From Cognatishimia coralii (GTDB taxonomy: Bacteria; Pseudomonadota; Alphaproteobacteria; Rhodobacterales; Rhodobacteraceae), in the NCBI RefSeq assembly GCF_037478305.1, contig NZ_JBBGAZ010000001.1, positions 1,060,486-1,124,485 of the forward strand: a stretch of 64,000 bases of DNA, in the 5' to 3' direction. Position 1 is the stretch's first letter. Each line of letters starts with the position of its first letter. A program made the translations under genes and the position numbers. The notes beneath the pieces were generated by a model. The model was not told where the DNA came from, searched no databases, and was given only the letters and a program-made list of their open reading frames with translations. This document shows, piece after piece, positions 9,698 to 18,098 of the stretch.

Positions 9698-10294
9698 CTA
9701 CCGCGCCAAGCCGACTGAGTTGCGTACCATACCCCAATACAGGTCCTGAACCTCGGCGAAACTCAGGCGTCCGTCTTCGCGGAACCACGTATTAAGGCCC
9801 GTCAGCATCGCGATGATGCCCATGGTCGCGACTTTTGTGTCAGCGATGGCAAAATCGCCCTCGGCCACGCCCGCCTGCAGGATCTCTTGCAAAGCACCTT
9901 CATACCGTCGACGCAAAACCTCGACCGTCTCGAAATTCTCAGGCGTCAGGTTGCGCAGTTCCATATAGGCGATAAAGACCGCATCGGGCCGCTCTTTGTG
10001 AAACCGGATGTGAAAGCGGGTGAACTGCTCAAGCCGCGCGGCAGCCGTACCGCGTGCGTCGTCCTCTTGCTCCCAAGCGGCCAGCAACTCCTCAAGGTGC
10101 GACGTCATCAGCCCCACAAGCAGGGTCTGCTTATCCGGCGTGTAGTTGTAGAGCGCGCCCACCTGCACCCCGACCTCCGTCGCGATCTGGCGCATGGACA
10201 CCGCCGCATAGCCGTGACGCGCAAACTGCTTCTGCGCGGCCTCTTGGATTTTAGGCCCGGTGATTTTGGCATGAGAGCCGGAAGTGCGCGCCAA
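9698..10294 (-). CDS. TetR/AcrR-family transcriptional regulator
   Basis: A 198-residue repressor: N-terminal TetR helix-turn-helix (KIQEAAQKQFARHGYAAVSM, then IATEVGVQVGALYNYTPDKQTLL) and an all-helical C-terminal ligand domain. The start must be TTG at 10294: it has AGGAG seven bases upstream and the first in-frame ATG would remove half the DNA-binding domain. It is divergent from hom, 140 bases away, but the ligand and targets cannot be told from sequence. TetR proteins of this form often respond to acyl-CoAs or small hydrophobic compounds. Confidence 0.88.
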   Translation of the reverse strand: MARTSGSHAKITGPKIQEAAQKQFARHGYAAVSMRQIATEVGVQVGALYNYTPDKQTLLVGLMTSHLEELLAAWEQEDDARGTAAARLEQFTRFHIRFHKERPDAVFIAYMELRNLTPENFETVEVLRRRYEGALQEILQAGVAEGDFAIADTKVATMGIIAMLTGLNTWFREDGRLSFAEVQDLYWGMVRNSVGLAR

Positions 10295-10434
10295 ACGAGG
10301 CTCCTATCAGGAATTGAACAATTGTTCTTATTTCTACCGAGCCACAGCCGGCCTGTCAAAAGCCTCTAGCTGATTGCAGCGGCCAAAGGAACAGGGTACA
10401 GGGGGCACGAATTAAACGTCGACAGGAGCCAATC

Positions 10435-11724
10435 ATGACCACCCCTTTGCGCCTTGGTATTGCAGGGCTTGGCACGGTTGGCGTCGGTGTCGTCAAGATC
10501 ATCCGTCAAAAGGCGAACTTGTTGGCGCAGCGCACGGGGCGTCCGGTGGTGATCACGGCGGTCTCTGCGCGGTCAAAAGACAAGGATCGCGGCGTGAATC
10601 TAGAGCAATATGCTTGGGAAACAGATCCTGTAGCGTTGGCACAGCGGGATGACGTGGATGTTTTTGTCGAGCTGATGGGCGGCGACAATGGCCCGGCGAA
10701 AGCCTCGATCGAGGCTGCGATTGCGGCAGGCAAAGACGTGGTGACGGCCAACAAAGCGCTGCTCGCTCATCACGGTCAGGCCATTGCGGCGGCGGCTGAG
10801 GAAAAAAGCTGTGTCGTCCGTTACGAAGCGGCGGTCGCAGGCGGCATTCCTGTGATCAAAGCCCTCACCGAGGGACTGGCAGGCAATGACATCACCCGTG
10901 TCATGGGCGTGATGAACGGCACCTGCAACTACATCCTGACCCGCATGCAGGACGCAGGTCTGCCCTATGACGCGGTCTTCGCCGAGGCCGATGCGCTTGG
11001 GTATCTGGAAGCAGATCCAAATCTTGACGTGGGTGGCATTGATGCGGGCCACAAGCTGGCTTTGCTAGCGTCTATCGCTTTTGGCACGCAGGTCAGTTTT
11101 GACAAGATGGAGCTTGAGGGCATCCAGCGCATTTCCATCGAAGACATCAAGCTCGCGGCCGATATGGGCTTTAAAATCAAACTCCTAGGCGTTGCACAAC
11201 TCACAGGCCGTGGCCTCGAGCAACGCATGACCCCCTGCCTTGTCCCCGAAGAAAGCCCCTTGGGGCAGCTCAAAGGTGGCACCAATATGGTGGTCATCGA
11301 AGGCGATGCGGTTGAGCAAGTCGTGCTCCGCGGTCCCGGCGCAGGCGAAGGCCCGACGGCCAGCGCCGTTGTCGGCGATATCTGCGATGTGGCTCGCGGG
11401 TTCCGCTATCCGACCTTCGGCATCCCAGCAAATGAACTGGCCGTGCCAACCCCCGCGACCTCCAATTCCCCGGCGCCCTACTATCTGCGCATGGACATCC
11501 TGGATCGCCCTGGCGCTCTGGCCAAGATCGCAAGCGCTCTGGGCGAATGCGGCGTTTCCATCGATCGCGTGCGTCAGCGCCAGCACGAAGGCAGCGATCG
11601 CGCACCGGTTTTGATCGTGACCCACAAGACCCAAGGTTCTGCAGTCCACGATGCCATTGCCCTCATGCGGCAAACCAATGTGCTCGAAAGCGAGCCGGTC
11701 GCCCTGCGCATTGAGACCGTTTGA
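10435..11724 (+). CDS. hom: Homoserine dehydrogenase
   Basis: Reduces aspartate 4-semialdehyde to homoserine with NAD(P)H, the branch point to threonine and methionine. The 429 residues show an N-terminal Rossmann domain (LGIAGLGTVGVGVVKII), the catalytic region (AAVAGGIPVIKALTEGLAGN, MNGTCNYIL, EADPNLDVGGIDAGHKLALLAS) and a C-terminal ACT domain (YYLRMDILDRPGALAKIASA, about residues 350-425) that normally carries threonine feedback control. The ATG has AGGAG seven bases upstream. glpX follows after 71 bases on the same strand. Confidence 0.97.
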   Translation: MTTPLRLGIAGLGTVGVGVVKIIRQKANLLAQRTGRPVVITAVSARSKDKDRGVNLEQYAWETDPVALAQRDDVDVFVELMGGDNGPAKASIEAAIAAGKDVVTANKALLAHHGQAIAAAAEEKSCVVRYEAAVAGGIPVIKALTEGLAGNDITRVMGVMNGTCNYILTRMQDAGLPYDAVFAEADALGYLEADPNLDVGGIDAGHKLALLASIAFGTQVSFDKMELEGIQRISIEDIKLAADMGFKIKLLGVAQLTGRGLEQRMTPCLVPEESPLGQLKGGTNMVVIEGDAVEQVVLRGPGAGEGPTASAVVGDICDVARGFRYPTFGIPANELAVPTPATSNSPAPYYLRMDILDRPGALAKIASALGECGVSIDRVRQRQHEGSDRAPVLIVTHKTQGSAVHDAIALMRQTNVLESEPVALRIETV

Positions 11725-11795
11725 TTTAAACCCTTCCTTGTCTCGCGATTGATACACCCTTAAACCAGAGCTAAGACCCTAAACGAGGACGCCTT

Positions 11796-12761
11796 ATGAG
11801 CACCCAGCCTGAATTCCACGATCGTATGCTTTCCCTGGGCCTGGCCCGTGTCGCAGAACAAGCCGCTCTGGCCTCAGCATCCTTGATCGGACGCGGCGAC
11901 GAGAAAGCCGCCGACCAAGCCGCTGTGAACGCGATGCGCGAACAGCTGAACCTTCTGGACATCGCGGGCGTCGTTGTGATCGGCGAAGGCGAGCGTGACG
12001 AAGCGCCCATGCTTTACATCGGCGAAGAAGTAGGCACCGGCAACGGTCCAGGCGTTGACATCGCGCTGGATCCGCTTGAGGGCACCACGCTGACCGCGAA
12101 AGACATGCCAAACGCGCTGACCGTGATCGCCATGGGTCCGCGCGGCTCAATGTTGCACGCGCCTGACGTTTACATGGATAAGCTGGCCATCGGCCCGGGC
12201 TATCCTGAAGGCATCGTCACGCTGGACATGTCTCCGGCGACTCGTGTGTCTGCGCTGGCCACTGCAAAAGGCTGCCTGCCCAAAGATATCACTGTCTGTA
12301 TCCTCGAGCGCCCACGCCATGAGGCCATGATCGAAGAAGTCCGCGCAACCGGCGCGTCGATCCGCTTGATCACTGACGGTGACGTGGCGGGTGTCATGCA
12401 CTGCGCCGAATCTGAAACCACCGGTATCGACATGTATATGGGCGAAGGCGGCGCGCCCGAGGGCGTTCTGGCCGCGGCGGCTCTGAAATGCATGGGCGGT
12501 CAGATCTATGGTCGCCTCTTGTTCCGCAACGACGACGAACGTGGCCGCGCGCATAAAGCGGGCATCACGGATCTGGACCGCGTCTATGCACGCGACGATA
12601 TGGTGACGGCTGACGTGATCTTTGCCGCAACCGGCGTGACCGGAGGTTCCCTGCTGCCTGCGATCAAACGCACACCCGGCTGGCTGGAGACCACAACGCT
12701 TCTGATGCGTTCCAAATCTGGTTCTGTGCGTCGCATGACCTACCGCTCTCCGACCGAGTAA
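11796..12761 (+). CDS. glpX: Class II fructose-1,6-bisphosphatase
   Basis: A 321-residue GlpX-type phosphatase that converts fructose 1,6-bisphosphate to fructose 6-phosphate in gluconeogenesis. Family motifs are clear: GEGERDEAPMLYIGEEVG, the metal-binding DPLEGT, and late GVTGGSLLPAIKR. In related organisms the gene sits with hom and recJ as here; the order looks like a conserved housekeeping string, not a pathway operon. The isochorismatase-like gene starts two bases after its stop, so the two are probably co-translated. Confidence 0.97.
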   Translation: MSTQPEFHDRMLSLGLARVAEQAALASASLIGRGDEKAADQAAVNAMREQLNLLDIAGVVVIGEGERDEAPMLYIGEEVGTGNGPGVDIALDPLEGTTLTAKDMPNALTVIAMGPRGSMLHAPDVYMDKLAIGPGYPEGIVTLDMSPATRVSALATAKGCLPKDITVCILERPRHEAMIEEVRATGASIRLITDGDVAGVMHCAESETTGIDMYMGEGGAPEGVLAAAALKCMGGQIYGRLLFRNDDERGRAHKAGITDLDRVYARDDMVTADVIFAATGVTGGSLLPAIKRTPGWLETTTLLMRSKSGSVRRMTYRSPTE

Positions 12762-12763
12762 AC

Positions 12764-13327
12764 ATGACGACGGCGCTGGTTCTGATCGACATTCAGATGG
12801 TGTTCAAATCCCCCATCTGGGGCGCGCGCAACAATCCTGAGGCCGAAGAAAATGCCGCCAAGCTGCTTGAAGCTTGGCGCGCGAAGGATATGGCCATCTG
12901 TCATGTGCGTCATGTGAGTGTCGAGCCCGGCAGCCCTCTTGGTCCAGAAACGGGCGGAACCGAGTTTATGCCACAGGTGACGCCCAAAGACGGCGAGCCG
13001 ATCTTTGAGAAATCCGTGAACTCGGCCTTCATTGGCACCGATCTTGAGGCGCATCTGCGCGCATATGGCGTGACGGATCTGGTGATCTGTGGCCTCACAA
13101 CACCGCACTGTGTTTCGACAACTTCACGTATGGCCGCGAACCTTGGTTTCAACGTCACCCTCGCCCATGACGCCTGCGCCGCCTTTGAAGCCAACGCAAA
13201 CGCGAACTGGTCTGGTGAAGCGCCTAAGCTGACTCCCCAACAGATCCACGACTCCGCCGTGTCCCACCTGCACGGCGAATTCGTCACCGCGAAAGCCACA
13301 TCAGACATTCTGGCGGATCTCACATGA
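12764..13327 (+). CDS. Isochorismatase-family cysteine hydrolase
   Basis: A 187-residue cytosolic hydrolase with the family triad: Asp in ALVLIDIQ, Lys in FEKSVNSAF, and the nucleophile Cys in CGLTTPHCVSTTSRMA. The fold includes nicotinamidases, N-carbamoyl hydrolases and others; nothing here fixes the substrate, and no siderophore genes are near, so true isochorismate cleavage is unlikely. It begins two bases after glpX and its TGA overlaps the ATG of recJ (ATGA), so the three are probably one transcription unit. Confidence 0.9.
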   Translation: MTTALVLIDIQMVFKSPIWGARNNPEAEENAAKLLEAWRAKDMAICHVRHVSVEPGSPLGPETGGTEFMPQVTPKDGEPIFEKSVNSAFIGTDLEAHLRAYGVTDLVICGLTTPHCVSTTSRMAANLGFNVTLAHDACAAFEANANANWSGEAPKLTPQQIHDSAVSHLHGEFVTAKATSDILADLT

Positions 13328-15072
13328 CTGCTTTCCTTGGCGTCGAAAGCTCGCTAACAGGCCGCCGGTGGGTCGGCCCCAGCATCGACATCGACCGCGC
13401 CGCCGAAGCCTTGGAACAAGCCACCACCCTCCCACGCGCTGTCTGCCAGTTGCTCGCGCGCCGGGGAATCGGGGCCCAAGAGGCCGAGAGCTTCCTCGCC
13501 CCGGCGCTCAGAGACCTGCTCCCAGACCCACGCGGCCTTAAGGACATGGAAAAAGCCGCGACGCGGTTCTTGAAGGCGGCCAAATCCGGCGAAAATATCG
13601 CTGTCTTTGCCGATTATGACGTGGACGGCGGCAGCTCAGCAGCCCTTTTGCTCACATGGCTGCGCGCCATGAACCGTGACGCGACGCTTTATGTGCCGGA
13701 CCGTATCGACGAAGGCTACGGCCCCAATGAAGAGGCTATGGCGCAACTCGCCAGCCAACACGATCTGATCGTTTGTGTGGACTGCGGCACGCTCAGCCAC
13801 GACCCAATCGCCGCTGCCAAAGCCGCCGATGTAGTCGTCTTGGATCACCACCTTGGCGGAGAAACCCTCCCCGACTGCCACGCCGTCGTGAACCCCAACC
13901 GCCAAGACGAAACCGGAGACCTCGCCCACCTTTGCGCCGCCGCGGTCGTGTTCTTGATGCTAGTCGAAGTGAACCGCCAGTTGCGCGAAGACGGCAGCCA
14001 AGGCCCTGATCTTATGGCGATGCTCGACCTTGTGGCTTTGGCCACCGTCGCCGATGTCGCGCCTCTGATTGGCGTGAACCGTGCGCTTGTACGCCAAGGC
14101 CTCAAAGTCATGGCCCGCCGAGACCGTCCCGGCATTGTCGCGCTCTCAGACATCAGTCGCATGGACACGGCCCCAAACAGCTACCACCTCGGATTCCTAC
14201 TTGGCCCGCGCGTAAATGCTGGTGGGCGTATCGGGAAGGCCGACCTTGGCGCACGGCTGCTATCAACGCCCGACATCCACGAAGCCAAAGCCATGGCCGA
14301 ACGGCTTGATCAACTGAATACCGAACGCCGTGACATCGAAGCCTCGGTCCGTGCCGCGGCTTTGGCACAGGCCGAAGAACGTGGCCTTGACGCCCCGCTT
14401 GTCTGGGCAGCAGGTGAAAATTGGCACCCCGGCGTCGTCGGCATCGTCGCCAGCCGCCTGAAAGAGGCCACCAACCGCCCCGCCATCGTAATCGGCTTTG
14501 ACGAAGACGGCATCGGCAAAGGCTCTGGCCGTTCTGTCAGCGGCATCGACCTTGGCGCATCTATTCAGCGGCTTGCTTCCGAAGGGCTCTTGGTCAAAGG
14601 CGGCGGACACAAAATGGCGGCTGGCCTTACCGTGGAACGTGACAAACTCGAACCCGCCATGACACGCCTGTCAGAATTGCTCGCCCAGCAGGGTGCCGAC
14701 CGCATTGGCCCCTCTGACCTCAAACTCGACGGCATGCTCATGCCCGGAGCCGCCTCTATCGATCTTGTGAACCAGCTCGAAACCGCAGGCCCTTTTGGTG
14801 CCTCTGCACCCGCCCCGCGCTTTGCCTTTCCCGATGTGGAAATCCGGTTTGCCAAACGCATCGGCGACAGCCATCTCAAGGTGACCTTCGGTGATGGGCT
14901 CAACGCCCGCCTCGAAGCCATCTGCTTCGGCGCCTTTGACACCGACCTCGGCCCGGCCCTTGAAAACCACAAAGGCGCGCGGTTCCACCTTGCAGGACGC
15001 TTGGACATTAACACCTGGGGCGGTCGTCAAACCGTGCAGCTCCGCCTCGAAGACGCAGCGCCTGCGGGCTAG
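13324..15072 (+). CDS. recJ: Single-strand DNA exonuclease RecJ
   Basis: A 582-residue 5'-3' exonuclease of the DHH/DHHA1 family, used in recombination, mismatch and base-excision repair. Visible motifs are DYDVDGGSSAALLL (motif I), VCVDCGT, VVLDHHLGG (the DHH motif), a late WHPGVVGIVASRLKE, GSGRS and GGGHKMAAGLTV of the DHHA1 part, and a C-terminal OB-fold. All expected metal ligands appear present. It starts inside the stop codon of the preceding hydrolase gene. A GC hairpin about 100 bases downstream may terminate it. Confidence 0.96.
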   Translation: MTAFLGVESSLTGRRWVGPSIDIDRAAEALEQATTLPRAVCQLLARRGIGAQEAESFLAPALRDLLPDPRGLKDMEKAATRFLKAAKSGENIAVFADYDVDGGSSAALLLTWLRAMNRDATLYVPDRIDEGYGPNEEAMAQLASQHDLIVCVDCGTLSHDPIAAAKAADVVVLDHHLGGETLPDCHAVVNPNRQDETGDLAHLCAAAVVFLMLVEVNRQLREDGSQGPDLMAMLDLVALATVADVAPLIGVNRALVRQGLKVMARRDRPGIVALSDISRMDTAPNSYHLGFLLGPRVNAGGRIGKADLGARLLSTPDIHEAKAMAERLDQLNTERRDIEASVRAAALAQAEERGLDAPLVWAAGENWHPGVVGIVASRLKEATNRPAIVIGFDEDGIGKGSGRSVSGIDLGASIQRLASEGLLVKGGGHKMAAGLTVERDKLEPAMTRLSELLAQQGADRIGPSDLKLDGMLMPGAASIDLVNQLETAGPFGASAPAPRFAFPDVEIRFAKRIGDSHLKVTFGDGLNARLEAICFGAFDTDLGPALENHKGARFHLAGRLDINTWGGRQTVQLRLEDAAPAG

Positions 15073-15078
15073 GTCAGA

Positions 15079-15143
15079 GCCTCCGGCGGGGATATTTATC
15101 GCAAGAGAAAAAGCCGCTTTCGCTTGCCGCAAATATCCCGGGG
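15079..15143. repeat. Inverted pair of interspersed REP-like elements
   Basis: One copy reads GGCGGGGATATTTATCGCAA followed by GAGAAAA on the plus strand; a second, partial copy runs the opposite way at 15121-15143 (its complement begins CCCCGGGATATTTGCGGCAA). The same core (CCGGRRTATTT, then GCAAGA, then AAA) recurs at 30356-30382 and 36847-36875, always between genes and always next to a short GC hairpin. This is direct sequence repetition; what it does is unknown. Confidence 0.7.
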
Positions 15144-15171
15144 TGAGATCGCTGGGCGCAGCTCAGGGACC

Positions 15172-15188
15172 GAGGGGCAGCGCCCCTC
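15172..15188. terminator. GC hairpin downstream of recJ
   Basis: Arms GAGGGGC and GCCCCTC flank the loop AGC, a perfect 7-bp stem without a U-tract. It sits beside the REP-like pair and before the tRNA genes and may end the recJ transcript. Confidence 0.4.
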
Positions 15189-15231
15189 TACGCACGAGAT
15201 GAATTTTCCGCTCATGGGCGCAACTTTCCGC

Positions 15232-15260
15232 TTGCGCGACCCAAAGCCTTTGCATAAATA
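15232..15260 (+). promoter_or_regulatory. Candidate tRNA-Glu promoter
   Basis: TTGCGC at 15232-15237 and TAAATA at 15255-15260 are 17 bases apart, and the first tRNA begins 19 bases after the second box. The spacing fits a vegetative sigma-70 promoter; the boxes match the consensus only in part. Confidence 0.35.
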
Positions 15261-15278
15261 CCGCCTACGCTTCGGCAC

Positions 15279-15353
15279 GGCCCGTTCGTCTATCGGTTAG
15301 GACGCCAGGTTTTCAACCTGGAAAGAGGGGTTCGATTCCCCTACGGGCTGCCA
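15279..15353 (+). tRNA. tRNA-Glu (anticodon UUC), copy 1
   Basis: A 75-base cloverleaf. The acceptor strands GGCCCGT and ACGGGCT pair (one G-U at the end), the anticodon stem-loop CAGGTTTTCAACCTG presents TTC, the T-loop is GGGGTTCGATTCCCC, and CCA is encoded. It reads GAA/GAG codons. An identical copy follows after 36 bases and is probably on the same precursor. Confidence 0.97.
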
Positions 15354-15389
15354 GTCGAAGCGAAGTCGCATCGTTTCACCCTTGCGCAT

Positions 15390-15464
15390 GGCCCGTTCGT
15401 CTATCGGTTAGGACGCCAGGTTTTCAACCTGGAAAGAGGGGTTCGATTCCCCTACGGGCTGCCA
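15390..15464 (+). tRNA. tRNA-Glu (anticodon UUC), copy 2
   Basis: Identical over all 75 bases to the copy at 15279, including the encoded CCA. The 36-base spacer differs from the upstream flank, so only the tRNA was duplicated or is kept identical by gene conversion. The DUF4153 gene ends six bases beyond on the other strand. Confidence 0.97.
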
Positions 15465-15470
15465 TTTCAC

Positions 15471-17207
15471 CTACTTCAGCGGTTGCACAATGAACTGGCG
15501 TCCCAGCCGTCCTGCGCCGATTTCCATCTCACCAATCCAAATCGACTTCAGACTCGACGGTGCGACCCGAAATTCGCCCGCGGCCACTTTCTCCAGTGTG
15601 GCTTGATCCACCTGCGTGAGATACTGATCATAAAAATACACGCCGTCATTCTCGCCATAGAGCGCCACATCTGCGCCGCCCTCAAATTGGGGAATGAAAC
15701 TGACGATCTGGCGCCCCTCACCCATCTCGCCAAGGATCAGCACACAGGGTCCTACCCCACAGCTCTCGACCAAACGCTCCAGCGGTATCCGACGCAGACC
15801 GGCCAGCGCGCTAGGTGTCAGCGATGCGCCTTCTGGATAGAGGATCGCTTTCTCTAAAGCCTCAGTAGCCATAGACAGGCGCGTCGGACCGGATTCAGAC
15901 CGGTTGAATTCCCATTTGCTGTCATTCTCGGCACGCAGCAGAACATCCCCGAGACCCGGATACTCCGTCTCATCCAAAGCCTTCAAACGTTCCAAAGCGC
16001 GCTGCCCTGCCCAGCCCCATTCGTTGACGATTTCCCATGCGGGAAGGTTCTCGACCGTCGAAACACCTGTCACCAAACGTTTTACCTGAGAATTTGCCGA
16101 AATCCGGCTCGTATCAAGCACAGGGGACAACCAAAGGGCCGCCACAAGCAGAACCGCCAAGGCATGATAGACATTCGCCTGCCTGATCCGCGCCATCCAG
16201 TCGCTGCGCAACAGGGCCGCCCCATAGAGCACCCCATAAGCCAGCACAAAAACCGCCGCGACAAAGGCCGCGAGTCGCACAGGGGTCCAGCCATAGTCAG
16301 ACACCCGGATCACCACAGCCCAAACCGCCAAAACGCCCAATATCGGCAACATCCCCGCGAAAGCCTTGGTCGCTAGGTGCATGAGCCGCGACCCCACGGC
16401 CTCTTCGTCCGTGCTATCTACCGCGGCGGCGATCAAGGACGCACCGGCAATCGCGACCGCCATCAGGGTGCCGGCTGCCGAGAACTCTCCGAAAAGGCCC
16501 GACAACCCGCGGAAGGGCAGCGCCAGAATGAACACGCCGACGACCAGCACCAAGGGCGGCATCAAAAGCCGCAATAGGCGCAGCAAAAGATAGGGCGAGA
16601 CATAGGCACGCAGTTCATTTGCAACCGCCAATGCAAGGCCAAGAACCAAGCCTGTGAGGACAAAGGGCACGACGTCTTCTTCGACCAGATCCCAGATAAG
16701 TGTTATGCCAACGATCTCTAGCAACGCATGGGACAAAAACAGCGCGGCCCAGAACAGGCCGACAAAGACCCAGGCCGCCAAATAGCGCACAACGATGCCC
16801 CAAGCCGTATCAAACAGAAAAGCATAGTCAAACACCCGGCCCCGCATCACAGCCGCGCCAAAGGGTGCCCCCATAAAGATCAAGACACAGAACGCAGCGG
16901 GGTCAAAACCGATCTCAAAGACATCGTCAACGTCCGTCACCCTCAGGCTGGCCCAATAGAACAAGGCTGCCGCACTCAGCCCCAAGACAGCCGCCACACT
17001 CAACGCTTCGCGGGGTTTTAACGGCCCGACAAGGCCCAGAAGCGGAGTAAAAAAGCCAAAGATGACGCTGCCGATCCACAGTAAAAGCCACTGATTTTCA
17101 ATGCTTTGGGGCAAGACATCCATGAGCACCCACACCGAGCCCCCAGCCAAGGCGCCGACACAGGCCATGCCGATCCGCGTCAGGTTTTCGTTCGAGATCT
17201 CAGACAT
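15471..17207 (-). CDS. DUF4153 domain membrane protein
   Basis: A 578-residue inner-membrane protein. The first 370 residues hold about ten to twelve hydrophobic segments in the DUF4153 pattern; residues 390-578 are a soluble region on one side of the membrane, ending with VDQATLEKVAAGEFRVAPSS and GRQFIVQPLK. The family is widespread and uncharacterised. The ATG at 17207 is preceded by AAGGG; the open frame continues 24 bases further up without an ATG. It is followed by the tRNA-Glu pair on the opposite strand. The function is unknown. Confidence 0.85.
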   Translation of the reverse strand: MSEISNENLTRIGMACVGALAGGSVWVLMDVLPQSIENQWLLLWIGSVIFGFFTPLLGLVGPLKPREALSVAAVLGLSAAALFYWASLRVTDVDDVFEIGFDPAAFCVLIFMGAPFGAAVMRGRVFDYAFLFDTAWGIVVRYLAAWVFVGLFWAALFLSHALLEIVGITLIWDLVEEDVVPFVLTGLVLGLALAVANELRAYVSPYLLLRLLRLLMPPLVLVVGVFILALPFRGLSGLFGEFSAAGTLMAVAIAGASLIAAAVDSTDEEAVGSRLMHLATKAFAGMLPILGVLAVWAVVIRVSDYGWTPVRLAAFVAAVFVLAYGVLYGAALLRSDWMARIRQANVYHALAVLLVAALWLSPVLDTSRISANSQVKRLVTGVSTVENLPAWEIVNEWGWAGQRALERLKALDETEYPGLGDVLLRAENDSKWEFNRSESGPTRLSMATEALEKAILYPEGASLTPSALAGLRRIPLERLVESCGVGPCVLILGEMGEGRQIVSFIPQFEGGADVALYGENDGVYFYDQYLTQVDQATLEKVAAGEFRVAPSSLKSIWIGEMEIGAGRLGRQFIVQPLK

Positions 17208-17288
17208 AACAACGCCCTTTTCACACAGCACTTGTGTGAAACCTGCCTTAAGGTCGCGTGCCGTGCAAGCAGGGCAAACCAGAGGGGG

Positions 17289-18023
17289 TCAGGCGTCGCC
17301 GGCCTCGTGGCGCATCTCTTCATAGGTCTGGGACACAATTGCCTGCACTTTATCGGCCAGATCACGTGCGTCGTCCTCGGTCAGACCAACGGTCGAAATC
17401 GGCGTCCCGAAACGTACATGGATCGTACCCGGACGCGCCCGCACTGTGGGAAAGGGCATCGCCTTGTGGCCACCATAATATGTCACTGGCACGATGGGCA
17501 CCTGCGCGCGTATGGCGACAATGCAGGCGCCGCGTTTGAAATGGCCAACACCATCAATACCCACCAGATGACCTTCTCCACCCCAGGCCATGCGCTCGCC
17601 ACCCTGAACCTTGCGAACAATGCGCTCGATCAACTCGTCTGTTCCATTGCGATTCCCGCGGGGCACCATCTCGATCTGGGCCTTGCGTGCAAGCCTGCGT
17701 CCAAAGGGCAAGAATGCATAAAGATCGGCGGCGGCGACCCTGTCGACATAGTCCCACATGATCATCCCAAATGCAGCCACATCCGCAAAGGAGCTCTCGT
17801 TATAGCAGACAATCGCGCCTTCACCTTCGGACGGAGGTGTTCCGTCGATCTTCACTTCTATCCGGCAACGCCGAAGGAAACGGCGGAAATGGGCGCCGAC
17901 CAGAGCGCAAGCGCTGTCGCGTGTTTGCGTCGCAAACGCGGCCCAAGTTGTGATGAATGGCGCGCCCATCAGCCATAAAGCTGACGCGATGCCACCACGG
18001 ATCGTTTGCACAATCGCTTTCAT
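17289..18023 (-). CDS. PlsC-like acyltransferase with altered catalytic motif
   Basis: A 244-residue protein of the 1-acylglycerol-3-phosphate acyltransferase superfamily, with one N-terminal membrane anchor (residues 8-30). Recognisable blocks are IVCYNESSFADVAAF (motif I), RKAQIEMVPRGN (motif II), WGGEGHLVG (motif III, usually FPEGTRS) and PIVPVTYYGG (motif IV). The catalytic His of HX4D is Glu76 here (NESSFAD), so ordinary acyl transfer is doubtful unless another residue serves. It lies 75 bases downstream of the MttB-family gene on the same strand. It may be a divergent lipid-modifying enzyme or a lipid-binding relative. Confidence 0.8.
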   Translation of the reverse strand: MKAIVQTIRGGIASALWLMGAPFITTWAAFATQTRDSACALVGAHFRRFLRRCRIEVKIDGTPPSEGEGAIVCYNESSFADVAAFGMIMWDYVDRVAAADLYAFLPFGRRLARKAQIEMVPRGNRNGTDELIERIVRKVQGGERMAWGGEGHLVGIDGVGHFKRGACIVAIRAQVPIVPVTYYGGHKAMPFPTVRARPGTIHVRFGTPISTVGLTEDDARDLADKVQAIVSQTYEEMRHEAGDA

Positions 18024-18098
18024 CTAGGTCCCCCAAAGTTCCAGCGCAGCGCGCCGCAGTGCCCCAGCGTAAACCAGAGCGCTAGCGAGGGGGTATAT

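Noticed and set aside
15279..15464. tRNA-Glu pair as an integration site for a mobile element
   Set aside because: No integrase, no partial tRNA 3' repeat elsewhere in the window and no foreign-looking cargo; the duplication is tRNA only.
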